The notes under the pieces: model-generated
What the model was told of the DNA's origin: nothing
The model's input: only the letters and a program-made list of their open reading frames with translations
The model's database searches: none
Shown: piece after piece, positions 1 through 11,697 of the stretch
Layout: each line of letters starts with the position of its first letter
Position numbering within the stretch: position 1 is the first letter of the stretch
Made by a program: the position numbers and the translations under genes
Source of the DNA: Chinchilla lanigera
Lineage: Eukaryota > Chordata > Mammalia > Rodentia > Chinchillidae
DNA: 64,000 nt
Direction of reading: 5' to 3'
NCBI RefSeq assembly: GCF_000276665.1
Contig: NW_004955447.1
Span: 12,317,024 to 12,381,023, forward strand

Positions 1-3000
1 ATCTCAGTCTATCTGACCACTGATAGTATTAGTCTATCTAATATAAGTCTATTAGGAGATACACTTAGGAGTCAGAGAAAGAGTTGAAGATGCTAAATTT
101 CTTCTATAAGCTCTCTAACTGGTAATGCTACCTGACTAAAACAAGTCTTGGAGTGAGTTCCATGCCAGACTGCAGGGAAAACTCAGTCACACACCTTATT
201 TTTGTAAGCTCAGCAAAGCTGCAAACACTTCTCAGTACTTAGCATGATTGATTCCTAGCACATGCCATGATATTTTAGCAGCAAAAGCCAGCTAACCTTT
301 AGTTGAAACCTCATTACAGAATTCTCCATTATGTAGCAAAGAACAGAATCACAGACCTCCTGTGCCCAGAACACCACTGAAAATAGTATGAATTCTTATA
401 TTTTGTTCATACTAGAACAGATACCCTTGAACAATATTTAGAACCCATACAATATCTCTAGAACAGTAAAATTAACGTATTTGAATACTTTTTATGCAGA
501 TACAATTATTCTCTCCCCAAAAATCCAGCACTCGTGACCATATTTTGACAGTTATTTTGTTTGAGGAAAACAGAAATGCTAAAGTAGTCTGAATCTCCAT
601 CTCTGCAGCCTCCTTGTTGGTAGTATGCACAAGGCTGAAATCCAATAAAATTACGCTCAATGTCCAATGAAGTATGGGGAAGCATTTGAAAGGAACACTC
701 AGAGTGCTAGCATCGTGCAAATTTACACACAGCCTGTAAGATCTTGAGAATGAAGTGTCTGTGCAGAGCTGGCCGGTATCTGCTGGCTCTTGATTTGTCT
801 TACACAATTGGACTGGCTAAAAAGGAGAGGCACCGCTCACAAGAGAGTCACTTTTACCAGTCTCAATCGGCATGCCACCGATGAGCTGAAATTGACGGCT
901 GTGAAGATGGCTGAGAGGGTAGTGGCCCCCTTGGGATGAGCTGGGTGTGACTGACTAGGAATACAATGGTATCTGGATGGAGGAGGGATTTGTAGATCTT
1001 GCTGGTCACTCTACAGGGCTACGTAGCATCACTGATGTCAGCCCCTAGGTGGAAAATGGTGCAATGATTTGAATCGTTGCTGTTCTTGACTGGTGGCCTG
1101 GCAGACAGAGTGCAGTGAATTGATGATATGCCAAGTTACCAACCTCTGGCGCAAGTAGATGTGTCAAGCGAGTAAAGATAGGGTGTTGCTTTCAGGGACG
1201 AGCTGTGTGTAAGTGCTTCTGAAGCCAGTCCCAGGAATCTGAAGAGGCTCCTTGTTCAGAGGCGCCTGCTCCTGCTTCTCGTCCAGCCCTCTGAGGAACA
1301 GCCTCAGGACTCGTCAGCCTCCCCTGCAGTGCCAGGCACAGCCGTACACTGTGCTTTGCATTCTGCTTGTTTGGTTCTTCACTTTATAAAGAGGAAACAC
1401 AAACCACTTATTTTTAAATAGTACTGATCAGTAGGAAGAAGGGCAAATATTCTTCCTGTATATGCTACTCCTGCCAGCTTGTGGAATGCACTTTGATCAT
1501 TACTGATAACCAAGGAGTGTTTGCTTGTTTGTTTGTTTGAATCTTCTGAACCTATGAAAACTTCACTGAACAATGAAAACTTCAGCTTTCCTTGCTTAGC
1601 AGCTCTCGGGCGCCTTCTGATTACTTTCCCTCTCTAAAGTTATCCTTTCTCATGCACCCCGTTTCATTGATCTGGGCTGTTTCTCTTCACCCAATCCCAA
1701 GTGCCTTAGAGTGTTACCAGGGACCAAAGGAAAAGAGGTGCTAGTCACTCTCCTCCGCGCCCAGCCTCTGCTCACTCCCATGATCCCACTCTCAGCTGCC
1801 GCTGAACTCCACCTCTGAATGCGTGTGACTAAGCACATGAAATTTAGGTCAACCTTGCTCATATATTAATAAAACTCACACACACAAGAGTTGTGCAAAA
1901 TATAACTAACCATTTTGCAGTGTGGATGTTCACATGGATGTCCTGTGAAGGAAAAAGATTAAAGTCAATATGCACATTTGAATTGCAGTCTGCTTAGTGA
2001 AATAGTGAGAAGTCAACCAAGGCAATACAGCAGCAGCATTACAAACGTCACTTTCAATTTTATATGCACAATATTATGAACTACTTCAAGTGTCTCAATG
2101 TATATTATGCAATGATTTCTTCAAAAAATCACAGCTTTTGGGGTTAGTTTTAATTTTCCACAGCAGAAACTGATAGCTATAAATTCATATAACTTATAGT
2201 TTTAGTTTTAATACTGCTAAAATATATACAGATTATCCCAATATACTTGTCACCAAAATAGGTTTTATTTGGATGCTTATATTTATTTCATTACATATTG
2301 GTACATACCAGTAACGCTGGTAATCAAAAAAGGTAAACGTATCAACTTTTATTTTTTATTCAGTACACATATAGTATTTCCCATCATTCCCATACTTAAA
2401 ATAATTAAAATATACTATTTTTATTGCAGGAGGATAATATCCATTTCAAATAAAAGCATACTTACATGTATTAAAATTGTATTTTCAATAGATACTGTTT
2501 TATTTTAACAAGGTGAAAAAATTTTAAAATGTGACTTAGAAGCTTACCCAAGTGAAATAGTAAGTATGATTGAACTAAATTCTAACTTTGATAATTTACT
2601 CCAGAGCCAACACATAGGATCATTATTTTATCATGCCCTTTCTATTTGGAATATAAAGAATAAGGATCGGAAAAAATTATGTGCTTAAGGCAAAGTCATT
2701 TTATTGATGGGAGAAATAACACACAAAATCTTATGATCTGACTTCATATTTAGTGAGTTCTTGCATAGTTTTAAATAGCTCACAGAATTCTTCATCAGAC
2801 TAATAAAAATATTAATGAATGTTTTGTTTATAAAAAAGTGTAGGTATTCAGTATTTTTACCATAATCCATTCTGATCTGATGGCAGTATATTACTTGCCA
2901 TAATTAGAAGAGTATTTTTTCAGTTTTGTGTATGATTCTGGAAGGTGTCAGTCAATGACTTTATTCCATAAATAAAACAATGCTGCAATTCATTCTTACA

Positions 3001-4430
3001 TCTGATAATCTGAGCAATGTAGTTGAGGATAACTGTATGCAATGTAACAACCACTGTAGATTTGTATTAATTTTTCTTGAGACCCTGTATCACTTTGAAT
3101 GTTCTTGCTCTGATTTGTTATGTTCATGATACTGGTATGCTGCTACAGTTCTGTTTCTTTGTTTCTCATGTACTATACGCTTTAAAATAAAAAAATAAAA
3201 AAAATTAGTTCTGAGAAAAGTAAAAATATTTTCTTCTGTAACTCCTTATAAATTATCTGGAGCTATAGATAAGTAAATAAAGCTGTAATCAAAAATTGTG
3301 ATCATAGTAGGACAGAGGTAAAAGAAAGTATAATATTCAGTCTGTTTGCAGATAATTTTCCAGGAAATTTATGTTTATTTCTCTTGCCAGCAGAAGCAGT
3401 GATGGCTCTTGCTTTAAGTTATTTTAAGGATTGTTTCAAAAATCCCAAATTGGAGTATGGACAAATGTGTTTGCTAGCTACCACGGGAAGTAAACTGCAC
3501 CTATCGTGAACAAAGATTGGGCAACTTTATTTTAAATCAATTTTAAAAGAATTTGGTTTCCTAAAGTCAAAGTTCTTCAGGTATGATGCAAACCTGTCTA
3601 TGCACAACATTCACTTGAAACTCCTCATGTCATCCCAAGAGTCCTAGGAAACCAGTGCAAACATAAAGCTCAAAATGCCTACTTCGTTGTTGGTATGGTA
3701 TTAAACCATTTTAATCTAACTGAGGAGTCTTTTTACCTCTACTAGCAGCCATGAACCTACAGAGGGTAATATGTAAGTGTGCAAGAGGTGCACATTTACA
3801 GACCCTTGACAGCTATGGACCTGTTCATGACTAAGTCAGTATTTTTCCTTTAATGATAAATGAGTACATTACGGGTACTGATAAAAGATGTTAATATCCT
3901 AAAAAAGAGCAAAGTGTAAAATGGTTGAACACTTGATGCAGTGTTCCTGAGATTAAAGAACAGATCCTTGTTTTAAGTTACAAGTTTTGAAGTCTTTTGC
4001 TATTCACAATAGATAACCAAAGCAAGGCGTATGTACAAGGTGTGATCAAAATAAACGGTGAAAGTTTAAATTTCAAAAACTTAATACAGTACAAGACACA
4101 TTGTCAACAATCCTTTTTGGTGTATTCCCCCGCACTTTATATACACTTATGGATCATTCGTGGCACTTTTGAAGCTATGCTGGGCGTCCTTTTCTGAAGT
4201 CCTTTGTTGCACTGTTGCAGCGGTCTACATGTCCTGAACCCTTCAAAGTGTTTGCCTTTTGTCTAAGTTACTTTCCAGTAGAGGAACTCAATACCTGACA
4301 TCCATAACTCTAAGGTTGATTTTGGCTCTCAGTTTGTAGAAGTTTTAGTCCGTATGTGGCAGATTCCAAACAAGGTTGCAAGACAGTGCAACATGGTAGA
4401 GGAGAAATAGCTCATGGCAGGGCAGGCACA
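1..4430. other. Non-coding stretch, no gene recognised
   Basis: I see no gene, RNA gene or clearly classifiable repeat here. The sequence is AT-rich with many stops. A 111-codon minus-strand frame at 472-807 resembles no family I know and looks like chance. The part at about 840-1370 is noticeably richer in G and C than its surroundings, but shows no splice-bounded frame on either strand. Short A-rich runs (for example around 3185-3205) are low complexity. Confidence 0.6.
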
Positions 4431-4520
4431 AAAGAGAGAGACAGACAGACAGAGAGACAGACAGAGAGAGACAGAGACAGACAGGGAGAGACAGAGACAG
4501 AGGCCGAGACAGAGACAGAG
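4431..4520. repeat. Purine-rich simple repeat, (GACA)/(GAGA)n
   Basis: About 90 bases of interleaved gaca and gaga units, slightly impure (for example ggccgag near 4501). The minus-strand frames over it read as runs of Leu/Ser/Val/Cys, which come purely from the repeat and are not protein. Confidence 0.9.
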
Positions 4521-7320
4521 GGAAGGAAACACTGAACTGAAAATTTACTTGCTGTTATATGTTGTCTTAATAAGAGTTTGTTTCCTGTGAATTTCAAGCT
4601 CTACTTCCAAATCCAAAGTGAGATAAAGGGTAGCCTTTAGAGTTAAAAAAGAAAGATTTGTATACTTTCTCCCAAGAGAATAACTGTGCTACCGATATGT
4701 TCGAGATTTGCCCTGTACTGCTGACCACAGAGGGTAAATAGAAGTAGCTGAGTCCAATGTGTCTTCAGGGTTTTGCAGCTTCTTAATGGGGTTTATTTTG
4801 TCCTCCCCTTGTAAAGTTATGAATGATGTCTGGATACGTTTAGATTGTAAAAACTGAGAAGAGAGGTGGAGCGGGAGCTAGTGGGTACAGACCAGGGATA
4901 CAGATAAGGTTCATGCCATGCACATAACAAGATAGCAAAGAGTGATTTGACCCATAATTTCAATAGTGCTATGGTTGAGAAATCTAGCCATAGCTCACTT
5001 ATATCCCAGTGTGATGCAAATAATAGTGAAATGTACTCCACTGCTGGAAGATTAATGTGAAGGTAATGAAAAACTTTAAACAACTTCATGCTTTCTTACA
5101 GACCACATATAAACTAGAGGAAAATTATTTTTTTCATTTTTTTCTAAAGGGACAACAGGACACTGAGATAGAACCAAATCATGAAAGGTCACGAATCTTT
5201 GAACAAAAACAATATGTAGTGCCATCTTGTGTAAAGGAACACTTTCAGACTACATGAATGAAGCTCAGTAGTTTAGGGCACCATTGAAACTCCAAGGCCA
5301 GGATTCTCTAACCCCTCCATGAAAGGACTAGTCCATTATCCACAACCCATCTATTTAATTGTGACTAAAAAGGTAAGGGGGATAGCATGGGGGTGTTTTT
5401 GACTGAAATTGAGAGTTCCCGTCCAAACAGATGAAAAGTCAATTCTGAATTTATATTCAATTTCAGAAAACCTAAATTAAATTTCTAACACTTCTGAACT
5501 TGTAGATTTCCTATCACATGTGCTTATAAACTTCATCAGTAGAGTTAAAGCAGAAGGTATCAACTATACCAACCTGGGCTATGTCTTTCACTTTCTTGAA
5601 AGCAAATTAAGGAATATTCATTGTCAAGCACTAGGATTAGAAAAATATTCAACTTGGACATTGTTGAATATGAAAAATTCTCCATGCCTAAGTGTGCCTA
5701 AAATACAAAAATGAATAAAAAATGATTGAATAGTGTTAGTTAATCCCATGTGCTATTGTTTAAAACTGTTTACTTCACAAATGAACATTTTTCTGTGTGT
5801 GTCTTATGCCACAGTATTTATTTGCTTTATTATGGGTGCAATGAGTAGAAGAGGAGCATCATCACATTACGTCCAATAAAGTGGAACATATTTCCCAGCA
5901 TTCACACATTCATAAGAGAAGACGTGCAAAGCTGTGTGACTTGCTCCACTGAATGGAGGGCTGTGAACTTAGAGAGCTTCTGCAGACTGTGAGGGAAAGG
6001 AAAGTTCTACTACCTTGGCAAAGTTTTGGAATGAGGAAGGGCTGAAAAACCTTTTTATAACATAAAAATGAGAAATGGAAAGAAAGAACACTGTGGGCCT
6101 GAGAGTTGTCAAGGGCCCACGTCCTTGCGCTTGTGCGATTTCAGGTACAACTGTCCCAGGATGGAGCAGGGTTGCTGAAATCAATGAAACAGAATCGATA
6201 CTAGAAAGAAAGGGCCAGCAAAGCACACTGATGAGTATGTCCATCCATTCTGCAAAACCTGTCCATTAAAGATGAATGGACAAAATAATTCCGTTTAAAA
6301 TTGATCAGGGACCATGAAAAGAAACTCTTGTTTCACCGAAGAAAAATACCCAAACACCAAAAAACTGTAAATACTATGAAAAAGAATTGCAAAATATAAA
6401 ATAAATTTTTAAAAAGGGAAGTAAACTTTGAACCTTATGTACCGAGGAAATGCCAGGTCTAGAAAACAATGTTAATCCTGGATTACTTGATTTAAAAAAA
6501 ATAAATAAATAAAAATAATAGTAAAATATTTAAAAAATTAATGTTTTATAGACACTGGGAAAAGAATTTCAGCAAAGTGCAAAAATTTAAACCATTCCTT
6601 TCTTTCATTTCATAATTATTTACTGTGGCATAGCTCAAGATGTCAATTCTGTTTTAAGTAACAGACTTAATAACTGATCAGGAAAATGTAATTTGGATTA
6701 TAAAATTCTTGCTTTGATAAAAATTCCTTAAACAGTGAAAGAAATAAAATAAAATTGTCTAACAGCAAATAAAATGTTTTTTGGCTGAATTAGTTTTACT
6801 TTTCTGTTTTTCAGAGAAGTATCCACAAAACTTACTAGGAAAGAATTCATGAAAAAGGGACAAATTTTTTAAATTTTTTTTCAACACACAGAGAATTTCC
6901 AAGGATGTTCCCACCATGGGTTGACCATGTAAGGAGGTGCTAAAGTGTGCAGATGTGTGCGTACCTCACAAACGCTCCGTCCTGATTGAGGAAGAGCAAA
7001 ACAGCGCAACACAGGCAGAGGGACTGTTTACCTCAGTGTTTGAAAGGACGCGATATCATGACAAGGGGCACAAAGTTTCTTTCAGGAACAACCAGTACAT
7101 ATGTATGTGAAACTCTCAATTAGCAGATGGTAACTGGCAGGATGCATTCTGAATATTGCTCTGTTTACTCTCTTGGAGCCCTTTTTAAAGACTCAAATTT
7201 TATTAAAAATTCACAGAGAAAACTGTAATTAGATCTTGTGTTCTTCTCTTTTCCTAATATTATGTTTAAAATATAATGCTTAAAATTCTATAAAGTAAAC
7301 GTTATGAAAGAGAAAATAAT
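4521..7320. other. Non-coding stretch, no gene recognised
   Basis: AT-rich sequence with no frame that resembles a protein and no repeat I can classify. A-rich low-complexity patches occur near 6490-6540. Overlapping plus and minus frames near 5970-6270 look like chance. Confidence 0.55.
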
Positions 7321-7482
7321 AGGCTCAGGATGTAACCCAGCAAAACGTTATTGCCTAACAGGTGCTATGCCCTGGATTTGATGCCTAGAACCAGAAGAAA
7401 GATGGAGAGAGGGAGAGAGAGAAAGAGAGAGAGAGACAGAGAGACAGAGATAGAGAGAGAGGGACAGGGAGACAGACAGATC
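7321..7482 (+). mobile_element. Old ID SINE with (GA)n tail
   Basis: Positions 7321-7393 follow the tRNA-like body of a rodent ID element. There is an A-box-like stretch (ggatgtaacccagca), a middle like the ID core (gcctaacaggtgctatgccc) and a B-box-like stretch (tggatttgatgcctag). It is well diverged from the younger copies at 26.2, 32.4 and 58.1 kb. The 3' tail has turned into a long GA/GACA simple repeat (about 7400-7482). ID elements are non-autonomous, transcribed by RNA polymerase III from internal boxes and moved by L1. Confidence 0.75.
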
Positions 7483-10400
7483 CATGCCCACATGGCATCC
7501 TAGCAGGCTAAGAACAAACAGTTAATGGGCCATTTTAAAACTTCCTTGTAACCCTGAGTACAAGAGCTATGGTGTTTTCTCAAGTTGGTACTCCAGAAAT
7601 TGTTACTAAATTACGGAAGGTGGCAAATGAAATCAAGTGCTATTTTCTATTTTTTTCACATATAAATCAACTTTGCTAACTGTTGAGAAATTATCAAGTG
7701 AACTCTGCTACATTACTGTCATTATCAACCCATAAGTTCGTATCTGCCTGTCCACAGTGGTGAATACACCCACATACATTCTTTCACACTTTCAACAAAG
7801 ACATGTACAAAGGTCCTGCATCAAATGCTTCTGGTAAGAAGGATGACAAGATTGCTTGAGGAGTTTAAATTCAAGTCTTAAAAAGATGCTGGTGAAAAAA
7901 AGACACAGGAAAGAGTGAGAAGAAACAAGAAAATGCTTACTAGTAAATTACTGTAAGGAAACATTGGGTGAAGAAAGGTGTATTTTAGCTGGAGTAGGTT
8001 TTTGTTAGGTGAAGCAGCAGAGATAGGATGAGAGAAATGATCAACTGAGAAAGAAGTGAAAAATCCTTGTAATATTAGTGAGTATTGACATCGCTTCATG
8101 CTGCCACACATCCACGTCCTAGGACAGTGTTTGGCATATAGTAAGTTCCACATTATTGTCCAAATCAAACTATATCTCTAGTACTCTGGTTTGTGACACT
8201 TTTCTGAGGTTAAAGGGAGATAAGAATTTTAAGGATTTTTTTGTTGATATAATTTTATACACTGAATTTAACAGTATTTTTTACATGGAGAAATATCTCA
8301 AAAGGTATGAATTTTAAGTTGTTAGTTATACGCAGCACTCATTATCATTTCATAACACCGTCAAGTTGCAGGAGGAGAATTTTGCTTCACTTGAGTCCTG
8401 GCTTAGTTCTGTCTGAGTATTCTCGTGCCGGGTAGTGAAGCATATTTTTTAAAGCCATCCCACAGTATTCTGCACAATTGAGCAATCCTCTAGGGAGCTG
8501 TCAAAGCGTTGCCTGAGGTGATTTCATATGTTTGTGCTCATAATTGTGAAATAAACTGCAGTTATGCAGCATTGATTTGTACTGGGCCAGGGCTGCATAG
8601 TTTTACACCTGCTGCAACAGTGCTCGATCGTACAGCGGCAAGCGAAGGGGACTGGGTGCAGGAGTCCATCCAGTTAGGTGACTGTTACTCTGGAGAGTAG
8701 GGAAAATCATTTGGGGGAAAGAAAATGTGAAGGACATCATTATAATAGCAAAGGAGACAAACACCAAGGAGAAGAAAGATGGAAATAAAAAGTCTTCTGG
8801 AGCTTACAGCATGCAATAGTGCAGTATCCATCTGCCCGTGTTTGGCAACTGACAGCTTTCAGCTAAATACTTCTAGAAGAAAGGCTCTCAGGCTCAGAGA
8901 ATTTAATCATCCATGTCATTCCTCCTCTATAAGAAACTGCATCCAAAGACTGCTCCTAAGAATTAGCAAGATGTGATAGAAGGAAGGTGATGACCCTGCC
9001 TCGAAGTGGGTCAATCTAATGGGACATCCTGACAGTCTCTAGAACTGTCTAATAGCCTTATGGGGAATGTACTGCTGTTTAACTCCTCCCACTATCAGTA
9101 CTGCTTTTTCACTCATCCACAGTATATTGCATGTAAAGACTTTCCTCAGTTCAACCTAATGATATTCCTGCATGTACGTCGACACCCTAGTCCTAATGAA
9201 TTTCTCTGAGGAGTCTGAACTGATACACTTAGTACAAAGAATCATACAATGAAGCAATTTCTATGAATATTTTGGGAATAGTTGGCAATAAGGACCTCAT
9301 CATGGCTAGTAAGGTGAGTCTCTAGTATCTTTTGTCTTGTCATAGCATTTCAATGGCTAAATCATTTGCCAGTTGAAAATTGATAAAGGACACCCATGAA
9401 ATGTATTGCACTGCTTGTTGCAATAGCTCGGTCCTTTGGGAGGTTTAAGAAGTAATAATTGTAAGTACAATGCAATCAGACAGGTAAGTTGAGTGTCACT
9501 GATAGAGGTAGGAAGTAAAAGGCTGGATGTGATTAATTATCAATTAAAGCTACTTTAGCTGTACTGGCTGAAAGTCAAAGTGATTCCTTGGCAGCAAACA
9601 GAGAGGTGCTTCTCTCCTGCAGTCAGAGGAGAATTATAAGCATAGCAGAGAAAGTTCAGATTACCACCCTGACCAGTTGGGTCTGCCAAGGTCAGAGTCT
9701 TGGCTGCACAGAAAGGGGATATTATGATATGTTTCAGTCCTCATAGGATGTTTCAGTCCTCATAGGATGATGGGATGTGATTTAACCTGCACAAAGTAAA
9801 ATTGAGGATATAGGTTAAGATGCTATTCTGAACAGATAGAGTGGTCTCTGGAGAAGGGAGAAATGGGCATAGTCAATAAGTCTAGAAATTTATCAAATAT
9901 GAATTTAACTAGATAGGTATGACCTGAAGTGATAACTGCATAAGGCTGTTTTCCACAGGTAGAATACATGGATCAGCTCCCTGGCCGTGGACTCAGCAGG
10001 AGTGGGTGATGCTGCCCATCCTCATTTGGTGGTGCATCCCATGATGCTGGGCCTCCTCTCTGGGTCTCTGGGCTATTTAGATGGAGAAATCTAAATCTTC
10101 ATGTTTAAACGCTTAATGTTGGGAGGAGGGCACTTCTACAGGCAACTGAGCAAGAGTCCAGGAGCTCACTCATTCCTGGGGGCTCACACACGAGTTTGGC
10201 AGGGAAAAGGAAAACCAACTATTGGCAGAAATGACTCTGAGCATCAAAAGAAAGAGGTCAGCTTTTCTATAATTTAGGTGGGAAATTATTATCCTGTGAT
10301 CAATTACAGTGGCTCGTGGACAAGAAAGACGGCATTGATGAGCTGGGGTAATTTTACGAACAAAATTGAGAACTTCAAAGTCTGCTCAGTGCAAGCAATT

Positions 10401-10747
10401 AGGTCACTAGAAGCCGCACAAGTGCTAGCATGGTACAGCATCTCTCCAAAGACAACAGAGATAGAAATGAGGCTGCATGGTAATTTTAATGTAAAATGTA
10501 TCTTCACTTTGTGTAGTTCCCTTTAATATCTTTTTAATTGTAAACTATTATTTTGAAGAGACCAAAAATAGAGTGCTTTTTCCCCCAGAAATTTCTCATG
10601 AACTAAATGGATTCAATTTGAGCAATAGGTAGAGTGTAGCAGACCTCAAGTATGTTACCCAGAGATCCTTGTGGGACTAGGAACACATGCTTTCAGCCGC
10701 TAGGAGAAGGGGCAACTATGGGTCTTAGGTGAGTCTTTTTGGAAAAA
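7483..10747. other. Non-coding stretch, no gene recognised
   Basis: No gene found. Phrases near 8115-8165 (tgtttggcatatagtaag) resemble the 3' end of ancient L2/MIR-type repeats, too short to call. A perfect 19-bp tandem repeat lies at 9731-9768 and is listed separately. Confidence 0.55.
9731..9768. repeat. Perfect tandem duplication of 19 bp
   Basis: The 19-mer gtttcagtcctcataggat occurs twice head to tail (9731-9749 and 9750-9768) with no mismatch, which suggests a recent local slippage or duplication. Confidence 0.95.
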
Positions 10748-10885
10748 AATGTATATGTTTGCAGTACATCTTGGGGCATTGGTACCTGTACATAATGCAG
10801 CTTGTTTCTTTTCTTTAACACTTCCCTGCCCCTCCTTCCCTCCTCCTCCAATTCCTCTTTCCCCTGCTTCATTCTTGTTGATATT
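10748..10885 (-). mobile_element. L1 3'-UTR fragment
   Basis: The order of motifs is that of rodent L1 3' UTRs read in reverse: a gtagtacatct-like phrase (gcagtacatcttgg), gtacctgtacataatgcagctt, then a long C/T tract (cttccctgcccctccttccctcc). The same order is seen in the L1 at 11.42 kb and in the fragment at 21.95 kb. No coding part remains. Confidence 0.65.
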
Positions 10886-11187
10886 ATTAATCTTAGTTAG
10901 GACACATGCAGTCTCAGAGAGCCTTTCTCTGGAATTGCTGTCAGTAAAGGAGAAGCAAGTTACTCATGGTTAGGCCATTCCTCCGGGCAGCTGATACTTA
11001 GAGAACTGAGGGTTCAACTCTGGAGCAACATCCTAACATTGCACAGAGACTGGATATGATCGATTGATACCTGGACACTCCATCTTGGATGGATTAGTTC
11101 CCCTGAACAATCTGGTTCTCCTCACTCTTTCTCATTCAAACTTAAGGGTACGGCTAGAAAACTTCCTTCATACAAATCTCTAGCTCC

Positions 11188-11278
11188 AGGTTTTGCAGTG
11201 GATAGTCTAAAAAAAGTGGATAGTCTAAGAAAAGGAGTCTAAAAAAAGGTTTTACAGTGGATAGTCTAAGAAAAGGAG
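11188..11278. repeat. Local imperfect triplication
   Basis: The phrase agtggatagtctaa occurs three times (near 11197, 11215 and 11255). The first and third copies share the preceding aggtttt, and the second and third share the trailing gaaaaggag. This looks like two rounds of local duplication just upstream of the L1 insertion site. Confidence 0.85.
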
Positions 11279-11406
11279 ATTAACCAAATAGGTACTACAT
11301 AATTACTTAACTTCATTTAATCTAGGTTTTATCAAGATTAAAGCGAACTATTATTTCATAAAATATTTTACAAGATTCTAATTAAACAATTAGATGCTCT
11401 CTTCAC

Positions 11407-11423
11407 TTATAATGTTTATTTTT
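11407..11423. repeat. L1 target-site duplication, left copy
   Basis: The 17-mer ttataatgtttattttt is repeated exactly at 18420-18436 and brackets the L1 between. Its length and its position next to the 3' tail of a minus-strand L1 are typical of target-primed reverse transcription. Confidence 0.85.
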
Positions 11424-11697
11424 TATTAAGTTTATTGAAGCAATTTAGATATACATAATGATCCTAGTAATCATAGGGAATTTGTACCTGTATAAGATAC
11501 AGCTTGATTAATCTTTCATTCCCCAATCCCCCTACCTTCCCTTCAAGCCCTCTTCCTCTCATTTACAAATCTTTGTTTCTGTTTCATCTTACTTTTATCA
11601 TTTTTTTTCTTTCTATTCTTTCATTTTCCCCTCCTCATTCCCTATTTCCTCTTTCCTTTTGAACAATTTCTTCCTATTGCAGTGTTTATTGTACATT
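11424..11697 (-). other. L1 3' UTR with polypurine tract
   Basis: This is the segment between the ORF2 stop and the tail. On the plus strand it opens with a T-rich stretch (the reversed A tail, ttttattaagtttattgaag) and contains C/T runs near 11520-11580 and 11610-11660. The same layout recurs in the fragments at 10.75, 21.95 and 34.19 kb. Confidence 0.75.

Noticed and set aside
472..807. 111-codon minus frame considered as a gene fragment
   Set aside because: No motif, no family resemblance, no splice or tail evidence.
4329..4597. Cys/Leu/Ser-rich minus frames
   Set aside because: Translation of the GACA/GAGA simple repeat.
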